This document shows positions 1 through 13,400 of a stretch of DNA of 30,742 bases, one piece after another; the first letter of the stretch is position 1; each line of letters begins with the position of its first letter. A model generated the notes under the pieces. That model was not told the DNA's origin, searched no databases, and worked only from the letters and a program-made list of their open reading frames with translations. The translations under genes were made by a program, and so were the position numbers. Source of the DNA: Apostichopus californicus (Eukaryota; Echinodermata; Holothuroidea; Aspidochirotida; Stichopodidae); NCBI GenBank assembly GCA_020650975.1, contig JAIPMN010004252.1, positions 1-30,742 on the forward strand, in the 5' to 3' direction.

Positions 1-102
1 ATAAAGCCAGGCTTGTGCTGTGAGTACAAAAACCATGAGTACGAGTACTGCTATGATGTCGAGTACAATGACCAGAGAACCACTACACGGAACTTGCTTT
101 AA
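1..102 (+). other. Possible C-terminal coding end of a convergent plus-strand gene (weak)
   Basis: The plus strand is open from base 1 to TAA at 100-102, reading KPGLCCEYKNHEYEYCYDVE near its start. Plus-strand AATAAA hexamers follow at 152-157 and 180-185. Four GAGTAC hexamers make part of this low-complexity. I do not recognise the protein; a chance open frame of 33 codons is quite possible. Confidence 0.25.
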
Positions 103-368
103 CCGTGTATGGGTACAAAGTCTGGACTATCAGTACGGATAAATGTACTCGAATAAAGACTCAAGTCCGATATAAGGCAAATAAATATCCGTTTCATTAG
201 AACTATTACTCCACACACATGTCTATCTAGATTTTGCGTGCAATGAACATAACCTAAACTGTACGCATAAGCTATAATAGGAATAGCGCTGATGGAGTTT
301 TAAGCAAAATAGAGAAAGGAAAATTAATTCAAAAAAAATTGCTAGAATGTCAATCAAGTCATTCACTT

Positions 369-416
369 CTCTAAACCTCAAAACAAACCAATTAAAAAGC
401 AAAGAAATTATTTATT
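369..416 (-). terminator. Candidate polyadenylation site of UBR4
   Basis: On the minus strand AATAAA lies at 416-411, followed after about 25 bases by a GT-rich element (TGGTTTGTTTTGAGG, 383-369). It is the only canonical sense-strand hexamer I saw between the stop codon and the left edge. Confidence 0.6.
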
Positions 417-1345
417 CTAGAAGACCTTATCAAATTTTGCTCACCTTAAGTATCAGGCCTATGCAACTGACCTATAAGTGGCAATCTCTGATGTGACTTT
501 TCAAGCTTCTTTCAAGCAACTTTCAAGCTTGTTTTCAATCTCTACAATGAATGTAATATTATATTGATATTTGCAAACAGAAGCAGTAGCCTAGCTTATT
601 GTAAACACACATGACATTAAAAGCCATTCTTACAGTGAACATCGCACATACTACAAATGGACTATATATTTCAATATGTGCGCTGGATACAACAACAACA
701 ACATATTTGATATAATTTATGAATGTTATAAACCGTTAATGTCTAACTGTAGAGACAAACCTAATAATTCAAGTGAAAAACAGAGGAAATGATTAATTTC
801 AAATCTTATATTTTTAGAGGAAAAAGTTAAGGAAATTTTTAAGGTTGAAATACCCTAAGAATATTGTTAACTATAAAGTGAAGACAAACATAAGACAGAT
901 AAATAATGATTAAAAAAAAGAAGGGAAATATTAGTGATGAAATGGTACCAATATTTAAATACTCAAACATTCCAAAAGAAGGAGTTTATAGTTTTGCATT
1001 TCAGGTTTTCTGCCAGAGGCTTAACCTATTAAAACACTGACAAATAAGGTGTAAATCTAACAAACTATCAAAGTACTTGATATTAACATTAAAAGGAAAT
1101 ATCTGATTACTATATCTCCGTATTTTGCTTGCTCTTGGCAAACCAGTGAAGCACATCCATTACCATTACATCGATCTACATTGAAACAAACTTGACTCAC
1201 ACAGATCAAACCCATTAAAACTTTGTTGTAAAGTCTCCTATCGGTGTCTTAAAACGACATAAAAGATGAAAAAAAGTTTGGAATAAACAGAAAAATTAAG
1301 GGGAAAGAGCATTGACCAACACTAGATTATCTTTAAGCTAACACA
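391..1345 (-). other. UBR4: UBR4 3' untranslated region
   Basis: AT-rich sequence after the stop codon with no supported open frame on either strand. Extent is inferred from the polyadenylation signal at 411-416 and a cleavage point about 15-25 bases further on. Confidence 0.6.
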
Positions 1346-1410
1346 TCAAGATACAGATTTTAGCAATTCAGCAAGATACATATCAGGGTCGGGAATTTTT
1401 ACGAGGAGAC
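1346..1410 (-). CDS. UBR4: UBR4 exon 43, terminal coding exon with TGA stop
   Basis: Completes Gly1948, then [20 protein letters not shown] and TGA at 1348-1346. This matches the family ending LLSEITDPESFLKDLLNSVP residue for residue in length, so the stop is very likely the true C-terminus. The acceptor (CACAG) sits behind a (CT)10 tract in sense orientation. Confidence 0.93.
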
Positions 1411-4400
1411 CTGTGTGAAAGAGAGAGAGAGAGAGAGAGTTGTAAGAATAAGAGGTGAATCACATGATATAAAAAATAAAGTAATAATAATTTTAAAATT
1501 AATATTTATATTAAATCCAATTTAAAATTAATTTAAAATTAATTTATTTTATGAAAATATATAAAAATTAAATATAAAATTTACAATGAAAGAAAATAAA
1601 ATAAAATTTAATATAAACATTTATCATAAAAAAAAAATTTAAAAAAGCCTGGCTGAAATGATAACAAATCTAGCTATTCAAAGAATAATTTAGTTACCAT
1701 ACAATTATAAAAATAATCAAGCTAATGGGTACTCTCGGAGAAATCGTTAAAATTTCTGTCAGTGATTTAATACAGAAAACCGATGCACTCACCACCAACA
1801 TCACAAAACTCAGCAAATGATTCACATGGCTGGAAGTCTTTCTCATAGGTTGACAGAACCTGGAAGTAATAAAGAAAAAATCTGGATGAGTAAATTATCA
1901 ACAGAAAATTGGAACATTTTAAACAATTCCTAAAAGAGGTAATAAATTATGAATACTTGGTGTAAAACTTCTATCAACGTAATAAATCTTGTTTAAGTTA
2001 ATTAAGTATAGCGAAGTACAATTCCCAAATGATTAGTTTGTACTCTATAAATCCTGATATTATTTTTATCCCATGGATATTTCCCGGTGAGTTTTGAGGT
2101 GTTTACCTTATCTGCATTCTTGATTAACGCCTCGTCGTTATGTCGGATGTAGTTAGCCACGCTCTGAGACCAAGACTCCTCAGGCTTGGAAGCGTCTTTG
2201 AGTAATACGGAGTATAGGACCTCTATCAGACCGAAGTACATCAGTGCTCCCTTGTAGATGCTGTAATCCTTAACCGCTTTGTCAGAGAGACTATAAACAA
2301 TTAAGAAAGTATGTGTATTGTATTTTGGATACTCCTGCAAGCAGGAACTCGCGAAGAAGCCATCATTGGCTTAATCAAAGCCGTAAGCTGACCGAAGTCA
2401 GTCTCTTAGAGTCATATTTTAACGTCCATGATTATGAATTGTCAACAACTCTGTAACCGGACGACATACATTAATCTTGGAGTGACTCGAACTCAGGACC
2501 TTATGATTGAAAGGCACCGACGTTAACCACTGAGCTAACACTCCCTGTAGTGTTCAAATAGTAAAACTATTTGAATTGACATTGGCATTCTGATTATATT
2601 AAAGATTATAACTATATTAATCATATATTAATCAGTAATATCATTGGAATGTCACTCTGTTTGCATCTCCTAACGTGGCTCAAAAGATGTGGTCAATAAA
2701 TTATGATATTTTTGACCATTCTTCTCAAATTTGGTTACAAGTGATAAAACCTAACATTCTATCAGACTTCCACCAAAAATCAAAATCGTTGGTCAAAACT
2801 TCTTTGCTTCAATCTCACCAAGTTCCTCAAAACAACAAAAGCTGGAATCAGGGGTTCACTCACTTTTGAGAATTATGATTATTGAAAGGTATTAGTTTGT
2901 ATTTCATTAGCATAACTTTCCAAAAAATTACAAAAAGTTTTACACATTACAGAAAAAGTATAAAGAATATATATAAATATATAGATATGTATATATGAAA
3001 ATATATTTAAAAAAGTTCTTTCTGTTCGGCCACTGAACATATCTAATGAAGGCCCATATCCAAATTTTTCTCACCTTAGAACATGACATAAGTAACATAA
3101 AACACTCTGAGATGTTGTGTTTCTTCCTTCCTACAATAGGAAAGTTTTGTTATCAGGCACTAATATATCCAGTTTCCCATTGCAAAATGTATATGTTCCA
3201 TTTCTGGAAACAGCTACATTTTAACGTACCTTTTAGTTCCTCCAGGACTGATGGTTCTGGCCTGGGCTGAGACCAGCAGCTGTTTCAGCAAAGTTACTTT
3301 GTGTTCATCCCACTTCTCCGGACTGAAGATGTGCAAGGCTAACAGAGAATAGTAATGCGGCCCGTCCAGCTCGTAGCTGAGCTCCACCCACTTTGACGGA
3401 GGGTGCTTCAAGAATGATGTCAGATTCTTCTCTTCTCTCGGTACGCATCTGGTCCTGGGAGGAGAAAAAAGGAATGGCAAAAGGAAAAAAAAGAAAAAAA
3501 AAAGGAAATTTTAAATCTGACCACTTGAAATGCTATTCCAAAAAGAAGAGAAAAGGGTCTGCTGAATTTGGCTGTCTGTTTGGAATCTGCGATATATATG
3601 AACCTTAAAGCAAAAGATTAATAACAGTCAGGAATACTCCTTTAAGGTCAAAACTTGATGATGATGATATCATCATCAGTTGGGTTTATGAGGCTATATG
3701 CTATCTTTTGTAAAAAAAATCCAACAAAATTGGCTTTGAAGGACTTATCTTCATCTGCAAATTATGACATCTTCGATTAAGTTGTCTTCCCTTTTCTGTA
3801 AACTAAGGAGATGCCTTTCTGTCCCGTTGTTTGACTCTCACACTGGTTACCATTGAAACAGTCAATGCAAATTCTACTCACGTATTGATGACGTATAGAG
3901 CCATGTGTATCATGTAGGGTATAAGGTGCATGTTACTCTGGCGCCCTCCACCTCCACTGTCACTGCTGAACGACTGCTCTTGGACGTAGCGCAGAAGTAA
4001 CAGCTTCAAGTCGTGCAGTGTAGCGTGGTAGGTGGGTTCTCTATAGCCGGAGCACTCGGGTAGGTAAACGTTATGTCTAACATGAGGAGAGGAAGAATTG
4101 GAAACATGGTCAACAACACCATCATCAACTCTGGTACTGAGGGAACTGTTAACTTAACAAGATTAACCTCAATGATAGAGCACTCAGGTAGATAAACGTT
4201 ATGTCTAACGTGAGGAAAAGATAAAATGAAAACATGATCACGAACATCGTCTCTGGTACTGAGGGAACTGTTAACTTAACAAGATTTATCTCAGTGATGG
4301 AGCACTCAGGTAGATAAACGTTATGTCTAACGTGAGGAGAAGAAGAATTGAAAACATGGTCAACAACACCATCATCATCATCTCTGGTACTGAGGGAACT

Positions 4401-7400
4401 GTTAACTATATTAATCTCAATGATAGAGCACTCAGGTAGATAAACGTTATGTCTAACACGAGGAGAAGAAAAAATGAAAACATGGTCAACAACACCATCA
4501 TCAACTCTGGTACTGAGGGAACTGTTAACAAAACAAGATTAATCTCCATGATGGAGAGAACAGTTACAAAAAAAATAAAACAAGAACTGTTCAAACAACC
4601 AACAGACACCAGATACTCACTTGGAATCAAAGTTAGTTGCTGAAACAATTTTTAAGTCTTCAAAGAGTGTGTGGATTTATAGGCTGGGCACAAATTACAT
4701 CAGTGCCTTTGTTTTTAATCAGAAATGGATGACATCAACAATGCGAACACTGTGTTGTTCACAAATTGCCACAAATTTGGAATAACTCTTGTCTAAACTG
4801 ACTGATCCTGTCATTTTAATTTTCAGAAAATTCAAATAAAACATGATAATTTAGCTATTTATCCTGACTGAACAAGTTCTTTATTTTTGGATATGAAGAT
4901 CCATTCAAGACAAAAATAAATGACAAAACTACGCTTGTTGATTAAAAATGGATAGCATCTATATAAATATATATAAGTAGTTTTGCACTGACCTTGCCAG
5001 ACAGCTTGCGAATGATGGTTCTGTTACATGAGGTCCCCACAACGGAAGTAAACCATTACACTTTGTGTTGGCATTCTGCAATACCGCACTCTCCCACTCA
5101 TCTCGACCTCGGGCATGTCTACGAAAGGGTAAAGAAGGAAAATAGAAAAAGGAATAGAATATAAAATCTAAAGAACTTTGCAGAGAAAGATGTTTCTTAT
5201 ACTGAAAAAGGTTGTCAAGTGAATGCACTGAAGTTATATTAGAAAAATTGGTTGCATTGGCAGTGTAAAGTCTTTCACAATCGACTTGTACTATCCAGTA
5301 TGTTGCATAAAATATCACAAAAGATGTTTAAACCCTTGGAAATGGAAGAGAAGAAGGGGAGGAGGAGGAGGAGGAGGAGGAGGAGGAGGAGGAGGAGGAG
5401 GAGGAGGAGGAGGAGGAGGAGGAAGAGGAGGAAGAAGAGGAAGAGGAAGAAGAGGAGATGTAGGAGGAGAGGCAGAATGAGAAGGAGTAGGAGAAGGAGG
5501 AGCAGGAGAAGAAGGAGGAGGAGGAGGAGGAGGAGGAGGAGGAGGAGGAGGAGGAGAAGAAGAAGATAAAACGACACATGCAAACATGTGCAAAGATGCT
5601 TTAAGTGGACAAGCTCACCTCACAGCAGCTAGATGGCAGTCATAATGAACAATGTTGAAGTGAGATACGGTGGAATAGCCCTGCGTCTTCTTCGATTTGA
5701 GTTCAAACGGTTCCAGAACGGCTACCTTGGTGTATGTATAAATTCCTAAGACCTACCGAGAGATAATGAAAAATAGTGAAACGTGTTATCCCTAAAGACT
5801 TCTTTCCTACAGCTTACTGAAATCATGGAAATTTATTCCAAATTCTAAATTTTAGAGATTTGCTTTCCTAGAGTTCCAGTATGATGGAACGATATTGTTG
5901 AACCCAAGAAAAAATAGTTCCTTAGTTGAAAAGCAACATTTCAATAGAGAACACTTTGTACCTTTCAGCTTTCTGATGATGTGAAGCATGGAGATATATT
6001 TGGAAACTTTGATGTTTTTGATGATAATTCAAAGAAAAATCTACAAATACTTAATTCATCATGATGAGGTAATTGGGGGGGGGGGGACGGGATGTCATGT
6101 GTCCTCACAAGTACTAAACACATCAAACCATCCTGTATTTCTGATATTTACTCCAAGCTGGTGGTGTCTTACCTTTTGTGACTGGTACTTGTATCCCTCC
6201 CTGCATATACAACATGTCAGACCAGACTCTTCTACCAGGTCTTCCATTTGTTGGAAAACAGTCCTGGATGCTGTCACTTGACCTTTCTCATTGGTCTAAA
6301 AAGTCAAAGGATATGAATATTCATTTCTCATTTTATTCAAGCATCACAGCAACAACAACACATCCACAACAACAACCCTCACAGAGAGCTAAATATAATC
6401 TGTGTCAAGTACATGAAATGTGAATTTATATCCAAAATTATGAAAATTCAGTTCTCTTTGGTAATTATAAATCAAAACTACTTTCTATGGCAAAGCTTAA
6501 ATTTAGGCCACTAAAACGATAAAACAGAAAGTTGGACTCACCGACATCCCTAGAGCCCCTAGTTGCTTCTGCCTCATAGCCATAGCACGACGTTTCTTCT
6601 CCGCTTTGGTCTGAGCACGGACTTCATCAATCTACCGGATTTATAATGATAAATATTGAAAAAGTAAACAAAGAGTTCCTGTGAGTGACCGTTACTGTAC
6701 TGTTTTTAGAAGATAAAATAGCATCTTCAATTCATATGACAAGGCTCTTAATTTTACAGGTAGAGTCAAACCTAAGTATTAAAACGGAGGGGTAGGCAGT
6801 GTTCAAGTCTAAAAAGTGATTAAACGAAGGGAGAAACGTCCTGACCTTCTTAGCTACTTCCGGGTTTGTCTTGAGAGCCTCCATGAGGTTTTCAGCCAGG
6901 GATCCGATTCCCTCCTCGGATGATATCTGCTCCAGACGATGAATCGCAGGGATGCACTTATCACCGACAAGTTGCTGTTGTAAAAATGAAAAAAGAAATC
7001 AAAATTGTTTGTAATATATTTGTTTGCTTATCTTCTGTTTATATAGAGAAGGTGGAGGCAGTTACTGGTGTGCACTATGTATGACATATGCAATGCAACT
7101 CATTGAAATACCACTTTTGGATAAAGTGTAATATCTTATATTACAACAACACAACACAAGCTATGAAAGTTGGAGGTGGACCACTGTGCTCTGTATTATA
7201 TTTGTTTTGTACCGTTAGTGTTCATGATAACTCTTTAATGTGACAAGGGAGGTTACATTACACAAAGAAGCAGACACATTATTTAAAGTTGGACTGACAG
7301 AAAAATGAAAAAAATAAAAATTATTCATACAGAATTCAATACTTCATAGCTTTTCCGTAAGACGAAACCAGATAGAAAATGACAACATGAATATTCATGT

Positions 7401-10400
7401 TGACAGCTGGTATATCAGCCAATCCTCACGTGACATTGAGAATTACATTCAAATTGTATGTTGCGGTGAGTCCAGCAGGACACAGAATCAAGTAATTCTT
7501 GACCGTTTACTTAATTTAACAAGCCCAGCATGAACATACCTGTGTCTTAGCGTGTCCCTTGCACAATCCAGACAGGAGCCGAAGGACAAACGGTAAAGAT
7601 GGCTTCGCCAGGAAGTCTTTCCAAGGTTGAGAATCAAGGCTACTGTTGACGGTAAAGAAAATGAAATCTCAATTAAATATCAATAGAGAGATTGAAACAA
7701 CAGTCTACTTACAGTAAATTAACTCAAACTTATAAAATAATACTATAAAAAATAAATGTTGGATTAGTTTTGTGAAACAAAGATACATTTCTGCAGTAGT
7801 ATTACACAAAGTGAATAAAGTCATAAATTTAAAAGAAAACTTTGGTTAATTTTGTGACACCATATGAATCAAGCACCTCAAGAAAAGTCTAAGGGTTCCA
7901 AAACTTTCTTGACAATAAAATTTAAGAGTGAATCCCATAACTGTTTGCATAGAACATGAGAAATTGGACAGACTTTCAGGAAGAAGAAAGAAAAGAAAAA
8001 AGAAAAGAAAAAAAATACAAGCTAGGTAAAAACAGTTCAAGTAAGTCATTCCACTTCCCATGACTTTTTACATTTCTACTACTTTCAATGACTTTATAAA
8101 TGACTATTACTGGTCACATGACACCCCTCCACCAATCACATGTCATTAATTACCTGTCAACATCTGGGAGTTTGTTGATGACGTAGAGGACTGCTAGATC
8201 TACGATTCCTTCCGCTATTATTAAGTCCTTCAACTGGTCACCGTTGGAGTGTTTCTGTAACAAGGAACAAGGTATGTGTCGATAAATGTTACCCTCTACC
8301 AGGAAGATAGGGTGGACAAGATTTGACAACAGTTGGCGCCTGTCTTTTACAAAGATATCTACTGCAGTCAAATATGTGAGGGTTTTAATGTTGGTGTAAT
8401 AGCTAAAAGGATAAACACAAATGGTTTTTGGAAGAAAGAGTTCTTCATAGTGAAGTTGAGGATACTCACAGTACACTGAACACACTAACAACTGAACAAG
8501 AAATAATTAGAATAAAGGAACAGCTACAAAGATATTAAATAAACCAAACAGCTTACAAATCACATCAGACAATGACCCACTATTAAATGTTTTCTATTAG
8601 AAAGATCACGTTTGATCAGACACCTGTTAGTCAAGAGCTGTAACCTTTTGAACCCTTAAGTTGAAACCAATCATCATTGTGTCTACCATCACTGACTCTT
8701 TTTCAGGGTTTTCAGTATTTTTTATAATCATGGTTTTTACCATCCATTTTCATTTATTCCTTATAAAGTGCAACGGTAAATGATACGACTTTCAGAGAGC
8801 AGGAAAGGGGTGATTGTCTTACCTCGATGCCAGCTGCAATAGCACAGAAGCACTCTAGATGCAGCTGCTCATCTTGGGTGTGGCTGTCATCAAACCTAGG
8901 AGGAAACATCAATATACCTCATTATCTCCACTACTTGCAATTATTACTTAATAATATGTTTATAAAAGTCTGTATTACAGAGAAACACATTTGAGATTTC
9001 TCAAAGACTATTTGCTATCTTAATCTAATAAAAAACTCTGATCCAACCATCTTAATGACACAAAGGTTTAGAGAACACTGCATAGTCAAGAATATCAGTG
9101 ATGTTCAAACACATACTGACTACAATTGTTTACGACATTACAATATTTGGGAATTTTCAGTTTCATTTTAGTTTTGTTCCCATATATTTAAGGGCAGTTT
9201 TTCAAAATAATTGTTTTTTAGCTTTCTCTAAAAAAGAATAAATGAATGCCAACTTTAACCAAGGTCAAACAGCGTTCGTTAAGTTCTTGTACATTTGAAC
9301 TGATCAAATTTCAATTTCACAAAGAAGAGTGAAATTTGGGTACTCAGGACAAGAAGAGAGTATCCAGATATAGTCAGGATATGAGCAAAATATTGTTATA
9401 TATACCCGTGATCTATGCCACAGTGTAGGCACATATCTTATAACATTGTAGGTAGTAGACTTCATTATGTGTAATACAGTAATACACTGTGAAACATATT
9501 CAGAATCTAATCTGCTGTATGTTTGTACCATTTTAAAGCTGTTAAAGTAATCCTCACTAATCCTTACCAATTGGTTCATGGACAAGAGCAGACGTTTAGA
9601 TATCAGATGACCGATAATCCTGGGTTGTACCTATAGGTCCTGATAAATCCTAGTGGGTTTATAGTGGGTATACTTACTTTTCAAACTCGATGTAAGGCTT
9701 GAAGTATTTCACCAGCATCTGCATTTTCTCGTAGTCCCCGAAGGAGAGGAACGGTATGATCCTCATGAGTCCCTGTAGGACGTTACTCTGGGAGCGGACG
9801 AACGGGCTGCTGGCTCGGTCCAGGAGGGCCATCAACTGAGACTTGTCGCAGGCTAGCATTATCTGAGGCTGTCAGAGATGATATGTCGGAGAATTCAGAG
9901 CTGTATTTTATGTTGGGTCGTATTGCCACATGAGACCAGGAACAAATCTAATATTTACATTTAATTTGATTTCACTAAATCTAACAAAATATTCTACTTG
10001 GGTGTAAATGTCTGGCTGCTCCAAATGAGCAAGTTATTAACAATATAATACTGAAAACTCTCTTATTCCAAAAACGTAGTGTAGACCTTTGATGTTAATG
10101 CCTAATTACCCAATTTTTGGCATGACTTTGCTTGATTATAGTAACAATTTTGTATCATCCCTGTCTCAATGAGGTACCACCCAATTGTGACAATTCCATG
10201 CAAATATACAGTATCCAATAGTAGACAATGTTCTGTTGTCCAGGAAAGCAGACATTCAAATGAGAAACCAAGAGGGACAGGATTGAGACTGGAGAATTAT
10301 GCATCTGAATAAAGATGAATATCTCATCCGGTAGTCACTGCACATAACAATTTTCTTTCACCAAAATGTTTCCAAAACCTCATTTCTCCTATTTCAGATT

Positions 10401-13400
10401 TATGGGAAGGAATAATTTCATTTCTCCTATTTCAGAATTATGGGACGGTAACCATCGATATCATCAAAGGAATCATTTCAAAGAGACTGTATTAAAAAGG
10501 ATGGGTTCTATTACCTGAAGTGTGCTAAATACATATTCATTAGATGGTACAATTTTAATATCAATTTAGTTGCATGAATATTCAAGCAAGCCAACTGTCA
10601 GGTACCTTATTATCAGTTTGGCATAAATTTAAGAAGGAAAATGCATTTCCAAGAATGAAAGAACACATTTCCTCACATATCCTTTTACAAAAAAAAGAAC
10701 ATTTCCTGTGGATATTGTGAGTGAAGAGGTAGATAATTTGGGGATTCAGTGGTTAATTTCCTTTGTCAGAGGCCATATATACTAAAGGAGCCTGCATGAA
10801 ACCCTCAGTTGTTACCTTATCTTTGTCAGTGGGTTCATTGATGGCTTCTAGTAGAATAACCTCCATAATGGTCAGAACCTGCTCAGCAATCACCGAACCG
10901 CCTCCCGAACCGGCATGCTCATTCTCAGCCAAAAGAACCTACCAAAAAACAAACAAGAAATGAAAATTGAAGAATAAACTAAAAATTGCTATATTCATGA
11001 TAATAAAGAAGAAATGTTTTGGTTGAAGCCAGATCTGATCAACATTGGGATTACTGGCATTAACAGCTGATAACCTGGCATTAACAGCTGATGCCCAGTA
11101 AGCCCACTAACCAAATCATCTCTTGAGTTTCCCAGTAACCAAATCATCTCTTGAGTTTCAATTCTGCAAACATTGATCCCCAAAGCTTCATTTTCATAAC
11201 AAAGGTGCAGCTGTTGCATTGTTTGAATTCGTATAAACCCAACCCAGACCTGATTTTTTGTATGTTTGTTTGGAAGAGTTAGACAAATGAATTTCTTTCT
11301 TAATTAGCAAAAAAGCATAACAGTACTGGTCAAAGGAAAAACCATTTTCTTAAACGTAGAAGCACTCAGTCATACATTCTAGTTTACATTGATGTGACTT
11401 TGTACTAATTTTTTATTTGATTTCAGCTATCCTTAAAAGTAAAATACTTCTTTTTGAGGCACAACTACAAAAGCTTGATAAAAGACCAGTCCTCTGATTA
11501 ATATATCAAGAAAGCAATGTTCATTTCTCTCTTGATTTACAAGATCTGCATTTCAAACTATAACTACTGTCTTAAATGCTACCAGCCAAGGGAATATAGA
11601 CTTATTTTCTACATTTGTTTCAGGTCTCTTCACGTTTGCTTTTAATACTACCCTTTTGATATTTCCGATGTTAGTTACTTTGATTATAAATACAATTAAC
11701 CACTACTCTTTGATGTTTCTTATTTCTAAATATATTAACGTCAAGTCGAAACCACCAAGCAACTACCTCATAATATTAGCAGAATATTTTCAGGTCTTTA
11801 CTATCATCTTTCCAACCATAATTAAACTGCTACGTTAAACTAGAAGACCCAAGAATGATTGAAGAGAATTAAACGAGGGTATACAAAGAAATTCTTACCC
11901 GATTTAGGACAGCCATCATGATGTTGACAGTCTGCATCTTGGGTCTAATCAACTGCTGACGATTCACTTTGACTTTGACGCAGAAGCCCAGCAGTTTCAG
12001 CAGAAGGGTCAGAAGTTGCTGACCTCTGACCAGGTCCATTAGATGAGCTAGTCTGGTGAAGAAAAGAGAAATAAAGAAATATGAGATCTAAATAATTGGA
12101 AAAAATAAATATTAAAATTACTAGAAAATGAGAGATAGGTTTGTTGCTGCTTGAAGGGGACTGTGTTCCCTGTAATGGTTTTCAGGGTACTAAGAGAGAA
12201 ACTGCCAATTCACAAAGATTATAGTCTGTACACAAAGAGAGGAGGGGTGGAGCAGGTAGTGGTGGATCAGAGCGTGGTTGATCAGGGAGTAAAAAATAAA
12301 AAATACTGGAAAATGAAAGATCAATTTGAGACTGTGTTCCCTGTTATGGTTTCAGGGTACTAAAACTAAGACAGAAACTGCCAATTCACAAAGATTAGCG
12401 ACTGTACACAAAGAGAGGATGGGTGGAGTGGTGGATCAGAGCGTGGTGGATCAGGAAGGGGTGGTCGTGGTGACTATTACCTGTAGAGGATGACTTCCAG
12501 ACCTTCACAGGTACTCATCACACCGGCCATTTTGTAGACTTCTTCATCATCAGCCTCCTCGTCTGTCGAGTGATGGAGAAGAAGAAGGTAAACCTCTCAT
12601 CAAAATCATTTAAATGATAAAATCTAATATCATAGCTTGAAAATAAATAATGAAATAATACTGCAACCAAAACAAATTGGGAGATTTCCTTGCTTGATTA
12701 CAAAAAATGCCAGGATTGAATGTACTGAACCCGTATTGTATGAGATCTATAGTTCATCTGTACATTGCTCGATAGGTTTTTGGTCTGATCTTTGCTAACC
12801 TTTAATGACCTTTGACCTTAAGATATCTAATGGTGTGTCTACAGTTGCAATGAAATGTCTGTCAGCTGTATTAGACATTGATCATGCAATACTTCAGTCA
12901 CTATAGCATGCTTAAACCATTTGTGATGTCAAACAACCAAGACTTTTTTCAAAACCTTTCAAAAGAGAATTGAATTTTCTTTCGTAAAAGTGGGCAATAC
13001 CCAACCACTGAAGAAATATGAATCACATAAACAAAGTAGTGTTCAACAAGAAGAGTAACTATTCCCATACACATGACTGGTATTTGAGTAATGATATTAT
13101 CAACAAACTATGTTGTGTTCAACATGATAATTGAAGACTGTGGAATATGCAAGCCAATGCTATAAAGGTTAACATTTGAAGTGACTTCCGAAGAAGCACC
13201 CCTGTATATATATACCTGTGCTGTTGTTGAGGTTTTCAATGAACTCTTCGGTAGCATCTCCGAGAAGCCCTCTCATTCTGTAGATAATACGCATGGGCTC
13301 TCCCTGATAATAGAAGAGAACAACAGAATCTCTACCTGTTAATATATCTTATTAAATGATTAAAAGCAAAGAGATGGGATGGGGGGGATGGGGTGAGGGG

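Noticed and set aside
2479..2545. Functional tRNA gene
   Set aside because: Broken D-stem, mismatch in the acceptor stem, 8-base anticodon-like loop and an attached body; fits a SINE head better.
4406..4648. Hydrophobic 80-codon minus-strand frame resembling a membrane protein
   Set aside because: Lies within the tandem repeat of intron 38 in a frame different from UBR4; an artefact of repeated AT-rich sequence.
5252..5593. Long Arg-, Gly-, Leu-, Pro- or Ser-run open frames on both strands
   Set aside because: All are translations of the GGA/GAA repeat in different frames; no real protein.
8150..8491. 113-codon minus-strand frame taken as a single exon
   Set aside because: Only 8154-8254 matches UBR4; upstream codons are intron, and a good acceptor precedes AAACACTCC.
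9304..9585. 93-codon minus-strand frame in intron 30
   Set aside because: No recognisable domain, in-gene intron position, AT-rich composition; could be chance or a decayed repeat.
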